Shown here: one piece after another, positions 36,261 to 46,599 of the stretch
How positions within the stretch are numbered: the stretch's first letter is position 1
How the letters are laid out: each line of letters starts with the position of its first letter
DNA from: Bryum argenteum
Taxonomy: Eukaryota > Streptophyta > Bryopsida > Bryales > Bryaceae
DNA length: 64,000 nucleotides
NCBI GenBank assembly: GCA_037043015.1
Contig: CM073323.1
Span: forward strand, 7,564,001-7,628,000
Reading direction: 5' to 3'
Program-made: the position numbers and the translations under genes
The notes under the pieces: generated by a model
What the model saw: only the letters and a program-made list of their open reading frames with translations
The model's database searches: none
Told to the model about the DNA's origin: nothing

Positions 36261-36839
36261 CTAGATAGTTGGCATGTCTAAGCGGCTAGAAGGTGGCAGC
36301 AGGTCATTGGCACGATTCAGCCGCTCTTGCAAGCTTCGAAGTTGTTCTTCCAATTCCCTGATACTCAAGCGCTGCGCAGGTCGACCATCGAGAACCGCCC
36401 GCACTCGACCAACCAAAAGCACATTCTGTGCGTCCAATTCTTCCTCCAGAGCTCGCAATCTCACCCGCTCCCTGCGCATCACATCAACCTCATGCTGACT
36501 AGCACGCCGCAACGGATTGCGAGGCCGCCATGGAATGCTCTGTGAAGTCCCAGTACCGGAATCGCCGTTCTCTGAAGGTGGAGTACCGGGACGAGATCGA
36601 GGGCCATAGAGAGGAATGATGTCCCGGTCTGTCTTTAAGGGATGTCTACATGCTGGGCACGGCCTCGGATTCGGACGATTCAGCCACTCGTAGATGCATG
36701 GCCAGCAGAAGATGTGACCGCAAACACCGGCAACTGGCTGAGATGGGGCGTCCATGCAGATGAAGCAGTCCAATCCATTTGGACGTCTCACTCGTTCCTC
36801 GACACCGGTGGGTGATGGAGATAGAGCTCTTTCCGTCAT
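36261..36839 (-). CDS. RING finger protein 3, RMA/RNF5-like RING (intact)
   Basis: Single-exon, 192 residues. C3HC4 RING at about residues 25-64: CFICMDAP, CGHIFCWPC, CPACRH, followed by the family block DRDIIPLYGPRSR. The RING resembles plant RMA and animal RNF5/RNF185 ubiquitin ligases, but there is no C-terminal membrane anchor. Instead the C-terminal half is charged and helical, probably a coiled coil (ERVRLRALEEELDAQ, IRELEEQLRSLQERLNRAND). Predicted soluble E3 ligase that may pair through this tail; substrate unknown. It is upstream of a tail fragment and downstream of RING gene 4, both on the same strand. A TATA box lies about 225 bases before the ATG. Confidence 0.85.
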   Translation of the reverse strand: MTERALSPSPTGVEERVRRPNGLDCFICMDAPSQPVAGVCGHIFCWPCIYEWLNRPNPRPCPACRHPLKTDRDIIPLYGPRSRPGTPPSENGDSGTGTSQSIPWRPRNPLRRASQHEVDVMRRERVRLRALEEELDAQNVLLVGRVRAVLDGRPAQRLSIRELEEQLRSLQERLNRANDLLPPSSRLDMPTI

Positions 36840-36866
36840 GACTAACGGCAGTTACGGCACTTTGAT

Positions 36867-37162
36867 ACAACCCTCTCAGTCACCGGAAGCCTATCAGTAA
36901 TGTGAGAGTATACAAGCTCTTGCGAAAAGCGGGCAAAGGTCACCGTAATCAAATTCTCAGTCCAGCTCCAGATCACATGGATGAGCTACGCGCGCAACTC
37001 TTTAATCACAGGCATGCAATCGGAAGATGTGAGAATGGATTGAAGGTTTCCCAGAGCTGGGCTTATATAGGCCTGTGTGGGGCAGCCTCGGTATGGAGAT
37101 TCTAAGTGAAGTATTCGTGGACTACCTCGGTAGTCTTCGTAGTTTACATCGAGCCTCGGTGG
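36867..37162 (-). promoter_or_regulatory. RING gene 3 promoter with conserved blocks
   Basis: On the minus strand, in order: a block with CTACGAAGACTACCGAGG (37131-37162), ACCGAGGCTGCCCCACACAG, a TATA box CTATATAAGC (37063-37070), ATTACGGTGACCTTT (~36940) and CTGATAGGCTTCCGGTGACT near the ATG. The first, TATA and GGTGACC blocks recur upstream of RING gene 4, the leader block upstream of RING pseudogene 2, and the ACCGAGGCTG/TATA pair upstream of RING gene 1. Confidence 0.65.
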
Positions 37163-37335
37163 ATGTAATGCAAGAAAAGTTTTAATTTATCTCAGAAAAA
37201 ATGACGATAAACTAATTTTGCATTACAAATTTTATCTTCTCACATCTCGATTGCATTTTCTTAGAATAACTAACTGGAAAATTCAGATTCTTAGAATAAC
37301 TGTGAAGTGCCCCATCTTCTCCAAGCTAGAGAGAC

Positions 37336-38079
37336 TCAGTCTTTGAGTGTTAGTACATGTCCTTTATATTCCTGGTGCCATAGATCCAGCCGCTGTGCTA
37401 AGTCTTGAAGTTGTGCGGTCAGTAACATCTGCAGCCGAGTCTGGACGACCGCTTGCAGTCGTTGACCCCACATCAAAGCCTCATTCTTCATTTCCGCTTG
37501 CGCTTGTCTAATCGCAATCGAACTCCGTTCCTGGATCCCTTCTGTTTCCGAACGAGATCGCAGGAACATCCGCAGCCGAGTCTCGACGACCGCTTGCAGT
37601 CGATGACCCCGGACCAAACTCTCATTCCTCATTTCCGCTGGCACTTGTCTTATCGAAATGGAACTCTGTGCTCGGATCCCTTCTTCCAAACGAGATCGCA
37701 GTCTGTCCAAGTCCATGACAACATGCTCAGTCACAGGCAACAACGGAGAACGTGGCCGCGGTGGAACGAGATCTAAACATCCGCCATAGCTGATCTCTGG
37801 ATCTGATGGAGGCACAGTAGGGGTAAAAGCTCCAGGGCCACGGAGAGAAATAAAGTGGCGGTCTCTCGTCAAGGCATGTTTACACTCTGGGCACGGCATG
37901 GTTTTCGGTCCCAGCCACCAGAAGATGCATGGCCAGCAGAAGACGTGACCGCATACAGCTGCAACCGGCTCAGATGGGGACTTCCTGCATATGCAGCAGT
38001 CCAACCGCTCTGGTTTTTTAACCGTGCCTGACGAACTTCCTTCCACCAAGTTTTGAGCGTCGCGGGATCTTCCTTCCAT
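37336..38079 (-). CDS. RING finger protein 4, with an internal coiled-coil duplication
   Basis: Single-exon, 247 residues from the first ATG (38079). C3HC4 RING at about residues 28-66 (CCICRKSP, CGHVFCWPC, CPECKH), then DRHFISLRGPG, matching the other family members. After it come two successive copies of a 46-residue helical unit (about 128-173 and 174-219): RSRLEEGIRAQSSISIRQ with RLQAVVETRLRM, and RSRSETEGIQERSSIAIRQ with RLQAVVQTRLQM. This in-frame tandem duplication has lengthened the coiled tail compared with RING 3. No membrane anchor. Probable soluble E3 ubiquitin ligase; partner unknown. Its promoter is the left end of the 8.47-kb array unit, which begins 53 bases upstream of this ATG. 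Confidence 0.85.
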   Translation of the reverse strand: MEGRSRDAQNLVEGSSSGTVKKPERLDCCICRKSPSEPVAAVCGHVFCWPCIFWWLGPKTMPCPECKHALTRDRHFISLRGPGAFTPTVPPSDPEISYGGCLDLVPPRPRSPLLPVTEHVVMDLDRLRSRLEEGIRAQSSISIRQVPAEMRNESLVRGHRLQAVVETRLRMFLRSRSETEGIQERSSIAIRQAQAEMKNEALMWGQRLQAVVQTRLQMLLTAQLQDLAQRLDLWHQEYKGHVLTLKD

Positions 38080-38094
38080 TACTACTGTCCCCAA

Positions 38095-38540
38095 GTTTAA
38101 TTAGAGCGTCACGTAAACGACTTTGGTTCTCAACTGGCTATGTGAGATTACATTAGTTCTAGCAGAGGTCACCGAAATGCATCCTGGTCTAGCCCTTAAT
38201 CAAACGTCTTGCACTGCTGTACATGCGAAAGCTATGCAACTCTCAGCCCACCTGCACTTAGAAGCACACTAATCAAAGCCATTCATGTCATGCTTTGAAG
38301 GTGGCTGAGCGTTGGGGTTATAAAGGCTGAGCGAGGTTTGGAGTTTCAACCTGCAGTGTTCTTGAACCGATTCGGTTCCAGGAGTGGAATTTGACAATTC
38401 GTATTTCGCTGAAAGATTCATATTCCCCTTCATATTCTCCATGTATTGCAACTCGTTTACATGAGTGCTTTTGAAGCTTGAAGATGTCAAACGTCAACCC
38501 TGTTAGTACTCTTCGTAATTTACATGAGCCTAGGTAGTTA
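38095..38540 (-). promoter_or_regulatory. RING gene 4 promoter (functional copy)
   Basis: Minus strand: conserved block around 38505-38537 (on the plus strand CTTCGTAATTTACATGAGCC, compared with CTTCGTAGTTTACATCGAGC at RING 3), TATA-like CTTTATAAC at 38317-38325, and ATTTCGGTGACCTCT near 38165. All but the last ~50 bases before the ATG belong to the repeated unit. Confidence 0.65.
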
Positions 38541-39144
38541 TGATTGACATTACTATCAAGCCTTGGTAGTCTATAAATCAAACTGGAGTTTATTGCATAA
38601 TCACGAAAACAAATTTATGAGTTGGGGGCAAGCCTCACGCCAACAAACAAGGTCAAAATACCAGATAATTCAATGATCTACTTCAGAGCAGTGCTCGTCT
38701 AAACAAATTCTGAGTCCACCCAACAGCATTTTCATCGTAAGGACATGAAAATGCTCCAGCATCGAATAAAAAAACTAGAGACAACGTCAACTTCAGCATC
38801 ACACGTGAAACCGCAAGAGCATTAAGAGTTGAGAATCCAGAAAACTGATGATATGAATGACAATCCAATTTGAACAAAAATAGCCTATCTTGCAGGCAAG
38901 AAAGCTATCACTCCAGGCTGTAATAATTACCTAAAAAATGGCTCTAAGTAGAACATCCGAATGCTGCGTGTAGCTACACTTAAAACTAATGAATGACAGC
39001 TATAGAAGGGACAAACCTTCATACATACCAAGCGAGGAGGGCCTCTGTCACATAAAATTGCACTGATGATTGTCTAATAATTGCACTGATACAAAGCTCG
39101 CGGGTACTCCAACAAAATTATAGTTACGGCACAAGGAGGCTTGC

Positions 39145-39854
39145 CTAAAATGCTTTCCATCCATCGGATGCGTGTGATTGCTTCGCACTGAACGGTCCCG
39201 CCGAGAATATATCAGACTCGTCATCAGAATGATGTGCTCTATCGGTTTGAACGCTGTTGAAGGAGTCAAAGCGATTCAAAAAGCTGCCGGGTCGCTCTTC
39301 ACCTGTTCGTAAAGAAATCATATTTTTCAGTCAGCGATGAAACTTGGATTGAAACTTGTTTCAGTATGAATATAGTCTGCTTACCTGAAGTTTTCGGTGG
39401 CGCAACGGGACTGCCAGGCCCAAAAGAATCAAACCGCATGAAGCTACTGTTGAAACCATCGTCTTGCTTGGAAGCCTTGGGGCTGCCACTGAACAGTGAC
39501 GGGGTAACAGAATGTTTCGGGCTGCCACCAAACAGTGAATTTTTGGGGCTGCCGCCGAACAGTGAAGGAGTCGAAGAGTGTTTGGGGCTACCGCCGAACA
39601 GTGAAGGAGTAGAGGAAGCTTTGGGGCTTCCGAAAAGAGATGACATCTTGTTGTTGGAGTCTCTGGAATTCCCAAATTAAAGCTCCAAACGAACTGTCGA
39701 AGTCGTGGCTGTGATTCGTTCCATTTCGTTCGAATGCCCTTGACGGGCTTGAGGTTCCGTCATTACTTGAAGGTCGTGGTGAGCCCATGTCGAAGGAACC
39801 TGATGATTTACTGAGTCGTGTTGCACCACGGGCGCTCGGGATATTGAGAGACGC
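39145..39854 (-). pseudogene. EH1/Pan1-like (EPS15-type) 3' gene fragment, array copy 1
   Basis: The last two exons (39854-39385 and 39302-39145) of a plant EH-domain endocytosis protein of the EH1/Pan1 type (TPLATE complex). Exon 1 here encodes GSFDMGSPRPSSNDGTSSPS, then five SLFGSPK/SLFGGSPK-type repeats and FMRFDSFGPGSPVAPPKTS. The last exon encodes FLNRFDSFNSVQ, DDESDIFSAGPFS and ends SDGWKAF. The EH domains, coiled coil and upstream exons are absent from the unit. Between DFDSSFGA and NSRDSNNK the frame shifts by one base, and this change is in all three copies, so it preceded amplification or reflects a shared assembly error. A functional parent gene may lie to the right of the window. 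Family identity is from recall of the FDSF-rich C-terminus and is not certain. Confidence 0.65.
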
Positions 39855-40016
39855 CTGCATAATAACAGAAGAACACAGAATTGATCAGAAAGCCGACTAA
39901 AGATGCGATTCCCTGTTGAGGCTCAAACTGCAGGCAAGTATGATTGTGTATAGCTTAAGTACTGCAACTATTAGCCGATTCTTAAGACTGAGCACTCTAG
40001 TGCCCCTTCCTTGTGT

Positions 40017-40039
40017 GGGGGTCGGGTTGGGAATTTGGG
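40017..40039 (+). other. G-quadruplex motif (array copy 1; also 48485-48507 and 56961-56983)
   Basis: Four G-runs of three or more with loops of 2, 2 and 5 bases (GGGGG TC GGG TT GGG AATTT GGG), followed by more G-rich sequence to about 40140. Confidence 0.75.
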
Positions 40040-40169
40040 ATGAGGTGGGTTTCGAGAGTCCTTGCAGATAGATGTAGGTGGTGGGGGGATTTGGGGGAGC
40101 ACCATGTAGGAGGGTGGTAGAGGGGGTGTGGATAGAATGTAAGAAAAAGGCGTAAGGATATATATTTGA

Positions 40170-40210
40170 CACTTTGAAAGTAGTTATATTTGACACTTTG
40201 AAAGTAGTTC
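40170..40210 (+). repeat. 25-bp tandem duplication in each array unit
   Basis: ATATTTGACACTTTGAAAGT occurs twice in direct succession; same in copies 2 and 3. Confidence 0.85.
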
Positions 40211-42223
40211 ACCTACCGCATAATTTTGTTAATATGTTGATTACATATGCTCATTGCCTATGATTGTTCACTATGGTGTGGTGATGGGCAATTGGTAATC
40301 TTCAATTCTTGAACAATGCTCGTAGTACTCTCCCCGTCTTCTTCATAGATTTGGAGGACTTTGCATCATTGGTCTTTGTAACATGGTGTTCTACAAGTTT
40401 TTGTAAGGTATGCACAAAAGTAGTTTACCTAACTCATTTTTTCAACTCTAATTTGATTGTGGGCATGATCAAGTACACGATTTTGGTGCACACAATGTGG
40501 GTATTCAGAGGCTTTCTATCTTGTGCATAAGAAACCCACAATGAATCTTGTCGTGATTAAGATACCCAATTCAACAAAGCTCACTAAATGTTCAAATTGA
40601 ACCGAACTTGGGCAAAAGTCACTAAATATTCTGAAAATTGAATTGAACTAGGGCAAATTGAAGTGCTCTAGGGCAAATTGAAGTGCTCAAGGGCGACAAC
40701 CACAGGAGTTGAACCTGAGTGTGAAATAGAGTCCATTCACTCTGTTGTCGTTGACATTCAAATGAAGCCCTTCATGTACCTACTACTACCTACATTCGGC
40801 ACATACTACTACTACTGCAAATAAGCCGCTCAAAACAAGTTCTCTCTCACAAAATCAACCAGAGCTTACCACCTTCTTTCGAATGGAAGTCTCATATTAT
40901 CAACGCTGATATTAATATCTCAATCGGCAAGAAGACAGTCCTGCAAACATCCCAGTACAATATTAAATTAGCTCGGTTTTACGGGTTGATTTCACCAACT
41001 ACAAAGTCGTAATGAGCTCAATCTTGATACAAGTTAGAAAAGAAAAGAAATGAAACACAATTTGATAAGTACAAAATCTATCACTGACAGAAGAATCATT
41101 CAGCTCTGTTACGAGTACAAGTGAAACTTGTCAATCATCAGCAACTTACGTGATAGATACTGCCTGGGTCTAAATTGGAAGACCTAACACAAGTACTGGG
41201 CCAAGCTAGCTACATTCACAGATCGGTGGAAAATCAAAGGTCCATGTGATCATTACAAACCATACCAAAATAATTGATCAAAAACACCGATTTTCCAACA
41301 ATAGAAGCAATTAGAAGTAAAATTTATCAACAAAGTGATCTTGGTTCTAACTGTGGATTTACCTCATGCATCTTAGTAGGCCTGCAAATGAGTGTCATAG
41401 CCTGTGCATGAAACAAACCTTGAAATGGATTGGTCAGTAGTCTAACCAAAACCCACATTATTTAACTTGATTCAAAGAGTCAGAATGATGACCACCTAAT
41501 GTAAACCGTATATGAATGTCAACTGCCCAACTGGTCTTAAAAAGTCCAATTTCCAAGAATCATATACTTCTGCTAGTACTGTAATCTGACTAATTATCTG
41601 GATTCAAAACTGAAATGAACACCATTCTGTCGTGATACAAATCTACTTACCACACAAAACGTGAAATATTGTCAAATGTTAGTGCCATTTCAGGTAACCT
41701 GATAGCAATTAGCAAATGCAGAATCACCAGATTTGAAAACCTGGAACAAGATTAATTCATGAGCGTTACGAATCCTGTAACCCCGTAACGCTGTCAATAC
41801 AATGTTAATTGTAGCCTGTAACAAGGAAACAAGGACAATTGACATGTGAATGCATTTCATCAGCCTCCCTGCGTGGCTCTAATTGAATTCACCTACATGT
41901 CTCAAAAACCAGTTCTTAAAGAACCCGATCACACTTGATTCATTGTTGCTCATCTGTTCAAACATACTACAAACTACAGATCATGATACTGCATAATAAT
42001 AATGTACATGCAAATGAAAACAGCCTTTGAGTCTGTACAGGATAGTGACTTTAGCATTCATCCAAAATTCGAATTGATCAAAAGCTTTCAACAAATAAAC
42101 AACACTTACCAAACATGTCCGATGGATCTGCATGAACCAACAAAAAGTTGTAGTTAAGAAAAAACCTCCATTTGCTACAAAAACCTTCAATACCTGAAAA
42201 TAAATCTCCAATCTCTACGAAAT

Positions 42224-42281
42224 CCCCCATTCCCTACAAAACCATCCCCCATTCCCTACAAAACTGTCCCCCATTCCCTAC
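42224..42281 (+). repeat. C-rich minisatellite (array copy 1; same in copies 2 and 3)
   Basis: Three ~22-bp units each containing CCCCCATTCCCTAC. Looser CTCCAATC/CTACA-type repeats surround it from about 42150 to 42500. Confidence 0.8.
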
Positions 42282-43377
42282 ACAGCCTGCCAATCTCTGC
42301 AAAAGCTTCCAATGTGTACAAAAGCCTCTGGACAAATTATACATAAATCTCAAATCCTTTAGTTAGAAAAGCCTCCCAATCTCTGCACAAACCTCGAATC
42401 TTTACAAAATCACTCAAACTACAAATACCTCCAAACAACAAACAAAAACCTCCAATCAAGAAGATCCTGCAATGAAGAAAATCCTCCAATTGAAAATAAA
42501 CAATGTAAGAATAATGTGGATAAAAGTGAATCTACTGCATGCATGAAATTTAAAAGGTCTTGCAATACCAGCATCCTAGCAATCCGCTGATGGGAAATGC
42601 GAAATCCGCAAGAAAGAATTTAATCCAACTTGTAATTTAGAAGATTCTCTAATCAAGAAAAAATTCCGATTAAGGATAACATCCAATCCCTGCCATACAT
42701 CCTCCTATCGCTACCAAAATCCTCCGATCTCTACCGAAAACTTTCACTCACTACCGAAAACCTCCAAGTTCAAGAACCGCGCAATCAAGAGATCCTGCAA
42801 TTGTGAAACACCTACGGTTGAGAGAAACCCACAATTCAAAACATCCTTTAATCAATGAATACCTCCAGATTTTTCTCAAAGGCCTCCAATTGAAATTAAC
42901 CATCAGTGTACAAATAATATGGATAAAATGCGGAATGAACAGATACGAAAACCTAATTTGAATTTTACAAGGACATGAACTCTTTGTTGACCCAAACGAA
43001 ACAAACACAAATATTAACATCCATGTGGAACATCGATTAACATGTGTATGCATTGAATCTACAGCTTAACACTTAAGATAGCCAACGACAGTAGCGAAGG
43101 CAAATTTTGTAACATCCAATTACTGTACGGATGATTGTTGCTCAAAATCTGGTCATGCACACCTAAGCCTACAGAGAAAAGCAAAGCGTTCAACTGCTCG
43201 ACTATTACTAATTCCTTTTCACAAATCCTTAGCATGAAAAACGTACTACACTCTACAATTTCATGCCAAATCTCTTGAATGGCGAATGGCAAGATAGTTT
43301 CAAGCTCGTCACTGATTCCTCAAACTCACCAATAAACGGAATACAACAAAATGAAAAGAAAGAAATCTCGTGCTCAC

Positions 43378-43521
43378 TGTCATCAATAACTTGTTCCAAA
43401 AGTTGTTTGATTGTACCATCTCGAAGGATTTCAATCATTGCAGCAACCATCGACTGTCTGCAATATAACCGACACCGACAAATGAAACGGCTCGAACAAA
43501 TGTGCACACCACATCGCTCAT
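43378..43521 (-). other. Possible first exon of an unrecognised gene, array copy 1 (also ~51846-51991 and ~60320-60467)
   Basis: From an ATG at 43521 the minus strand reads MSDVVCTFVRAVSFVGVGYI, then A and a short region that differs between copies, then SMVAAMIEILRDGTIKQLLE and QVIDD. A hydrophobic start followed by a helical segment looks protein-like, but no family is recognised. Both the middle and the end fall on CAG/CTG sites that disagree between copies, so frame and splice donor cannot be trusted. Confidence 0.25.
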
Positions 43522-44084
43522 AAGCGTACCTTAAGCTTCATCACCCAATTTAACCACCTACCACACTCACCTCTAGAAATGGGTTTCTAAAATTACTGCT
43601 CATGAGAGTCGTCCAAAGTTCATGTTATCAATCGGAAGAATGTTAATCAACTATGCGCCATATCTCTCGTAGTTCCACATGCACATGTATCTCGCCTGGA
43701 TACTCCTATTGATGTTTGGCTAAAGGCCAGATCCCCCGAAAAACGGTGAGTATTTAGGTTTAGCACAAGGATTTAGGTTTAGCACTCGAGAAGCTCAATA
43801 AGATGAATGTTGTACAACTGGTAACCTAAACATCATTGTACGCTAACCTAAACATCATTGTACGCAAACAAGGATTCTAGTCAAAGCAATTGGGTTTTCA
43901 ACTTTCCTCCTTCTCAGAAGCTTTCCCACAAGCAGTTACTCCAAAGAGCAACCCGAGTTTGGCACTTATTCTAGAGAGTGGCGTAGTTCAGAATGCATAC
44001 CTACTAACTTTCCACTTCACCTCTCTATCGTACTCTCCACAACAACAACTGCAAGTAGAATTGGAAGCCAGAGACCCATTGCAG

Positions 44085-44117
44085 AGTTAGAAGAAGAAGA
44101 AGAAGAAGAAGAAGAAG
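44085..44117 (+). repeat. (GAA)n microsatellite in each array unit
   Basis: Nine GAA units in copy 1 and eight in copies 2 and 3. Confidence 0.85.
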
Positions 44118-45073
44118 GGATGACTCAAGAGGAGAGCCTTGGAAGAAGGCCTTAAGAGAAGCCCAACAACCTGCAACAACCTGTAAATGCAGTGGCGGCT
44201 CTAGGCGCAAGTTTGACTGTCACTTGATGGTGCTCTAATAAAGACACTTAGTTCAGAAGAGATTCCTAGCTAGTTACTTCTTTAAAGGTACTAGGACTTT
44301 AGTGCATTTATTGTTGTGTCATGCAATCTTTTTTGCCCCCCTTTTCTCCATTTTGAAAAGCACCATGTCACATTGGATCCTACACGGTGAGCAAATGCTT
44401 CTAAATCCAATCCATTTGGATCCCACCCATCCTAATCCCATAAGTACTTCATTTTTCACTTTCCATGATGTACCTCATGTGTTATTGCCATATTTTGTTC
44501 ATAAATGCAACAATATGTCAATATCTTGTTTATTTATCCAAGGTAAAACAATGGATCCACATAGTTACCGATCCCTCTCTCCTTTTTTTTTCCGTTGCAA
44601 AGATAGTGTCAATTCACATCACATCCTACATGGTGAATGAATATGCTTCTCAATTCATCCGATTTGGAATTTTATTTCTTGCAATACTTGTACTTGGAAC
44701 TTATTATGATATGAACCCCAATTCCTTCGAAATGGTGCTATTGCAAGCCACATTTTGTCATACCAAAACTTGCATTTGTACGCTTACATAAGAGTATACT
44801 TTATGATATCACATGATATTTCTAAGATTATTTCTATATGATATAACTCATGTTCCAAATTATCCACCTTCAAACTTTATAACATAATGTCAGAATACTA
44901 TCATCATTCAAAGAACTGTCTATTGATTATCGGCTCATATTAGCTTACTTATCATAATACCTCATAGTATTGCATCATTTTGTTCTCAAATGCAAACCAT
45001 CCACCCCCCCCTTCCCTTTGTCAAGATATGGCTCATTCTTTTTTAAGGTCATAAGTGAATGTTGAATCCAAAT

Positions 45074-45593
45074 ACTTAGGGACGCTTTACATGGGGAGTC
45101 AAGGCCAACTAATCTCCAAGCCAATTCACTCACATTTTGAGCCCAATTGGCTCCATGGGCCACTTGGAGAACACATTAAACAATTAATAAAGTGGGGGCC
45201 AATTCCCCCATGTGTAAAGCCCTTGGGGCCGATTTCTAGAAGGAAAAACAAGGCCATGGGGCCAATTTGTATTATAAGCTACATTCCATGCTTTTGATTT
45301 GTTCACATTAAAGTATTTTAGTGAGATAAATTTTTTTTTTAATTGAAATTTAATAAGAGACGGCCTCTAGGCCATGAATTGGCCTTCCATTCTTGTATCT
45401 CCCAACTTTTGGAGCGCGGGCCGTGTCATAACTTGTCCCCCACCCATTATAATATAATTTCAGAAAATTGGCCTTGACTCCCCATGTAAAGCCCTTCGGG
45501 CCAATTTCAAGACTTGGACCAATCACAAGAAAGGATTTGACCATGAATTGGCCTCATCAATGGCTTGGCCCCTCGTATAAAGCGGCCCTTAGT
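45074..45593. mobile_element. MITE-like element, ~520 bp, array copy 1 (also ~53539-54059 and ~62006-62527)
   Basis: Imperfect terminal inverted repeats: ACTTAGGGACGCTTTACATG at the left and, read inverted, ACTAAGGGCCGCTTTATACG at the right. Each continues with GGGG and (A)GGCCA-type motifs. Interior palindromic blocks (GGCCAATT, GGGGCCAA) repeat several times. No coding capacity; target duplication not clear. Confidence 0.6.
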
Positions 45594-46599
45594 CCACATC
45601 AAGTTATGTAAACCTAGAATCTTCTTGAGATATGAGTTATTTAAAGAACAATCAAGAAAAAGTATCATAGGTAGTATCATAGGTTGTAAAAAAGTATCAA
45701 GTAATATTTGACCAAATAATACTTCCAAGATCAATCATAAAACAAATAGACACAACATTAGCCTTATATTGAATATTCATACTCTAAAACTTGTCTAAGC
45801 CCAAGTTTTATGAACAAAATGTATGTTTGACTTATGGGCACATAATACATCAATAAGTAGCTCCATCGATATGGGGTCAATATTACTCTCAAACTCATTA
45901 TAGATAGAAATCCTAGGTGTTAAAGTTTACCTTGTAGTGGTCATTAGGGTTCTTTGAGCGCTTTACCAATATATTATCCATAATTATTCATTTATTCCAA
46001 GCGATTCAAAGGGAATCCTCGATATCAAATCGATATCCTCAATCAAAGTATCATTACTTTTTCGGACATAACCCATATTATCATTTCACACATTTGAATT
46101 GCCTTGAGTTCGTGCACAATCATAAAAGCAATGTTTTGCAATCACCATTTAAGAAATTTCTTTAAAAATTCATAGAAAACTGATTTCATCCATCCGGATA
46201 CATTAAAATTCTGAACTTGGAAATTGAGGAGAAGAACTTGATCATTTTCAAAAAACCCATAAAATGGTTCTCATAGTTTCACGCAAGAGAGATATTTAAG
46301 AACACAGAGATCATGGATGTAATGCTAACAAAAGTTTCAAATGAATTTGTCTCACAAAAATGACAATAAAGTGATTAATATCAATGCATTACAGAATCTT
46401 GTGAAATAGATGCAAAACAAATAATTACGTACTAACAATTCCAACATGTACTCAGCCATACATGTGGATACTTCTCCAACAAAAGCCACATAGCCTTGGA
46501 ATAGTACATTGTAAAATAGCAGAAATAGTAAAATAATACTGTATTGCGACAGTAGAAATAATTAGTTGTTATTTGGGTCACCCCTTTTTGGTACTCAGA

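Larger units (their letters stand above)
38132..46599 (+). repeat. 8.47-kb tandem array, copy 1
   Basis: The unit starts CAACTGGCTATGTGAGATTA. Copies start at 38132, 46600, 55075 and 63544 (spacings 8468, 8475 and 8469). Promoter, exon and right-hand parts are almost identical between copies. Copy 1 differs slightly from the others near its left end (for example GTCACCGAAATG versus GTCACGGAAATG). The sequence before copy 1 (TTTGGTTCTCAACTGG) and before the others (TTTGGTACTCAGACAACTGG) share short homology, so the true breakpoint may lie a few bases further left. Confidence 0.97.

Noticed and set aside
38261-38581. 87-codon minus-strand ORF at the start of each array unit
   Set aside because: It overlaps the TATA box and promoter blocks shared with RING gene 3 and has no protein features.
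39366-39680. Plus-strand ORF with LGLPPNSEGV repeats
   Set aside because: Antisense shadow of the SLFGGSPK repeats of the EH1-like exon.
40690-40770. tRNA-like fold on the minus strand (GGTTCAACTCC with complementary CGACAAC / GTTGTCG ends)
   Set aside because: Too short, no D arm, and the proposed T stem is poor; the array copies also differ here.
43745-43870. Interstitial telomere repeats (TTTAGGTTTAG, AACCTAAAC)
   Set aside because: Only short duplicated blocks of 14-24 bases, not runs of the plant telomere unit TTTAGGG.
44025-44210. Leu-rich minus-strand ORF
   Set aside because: It is a translation of the GAA microsatellite.
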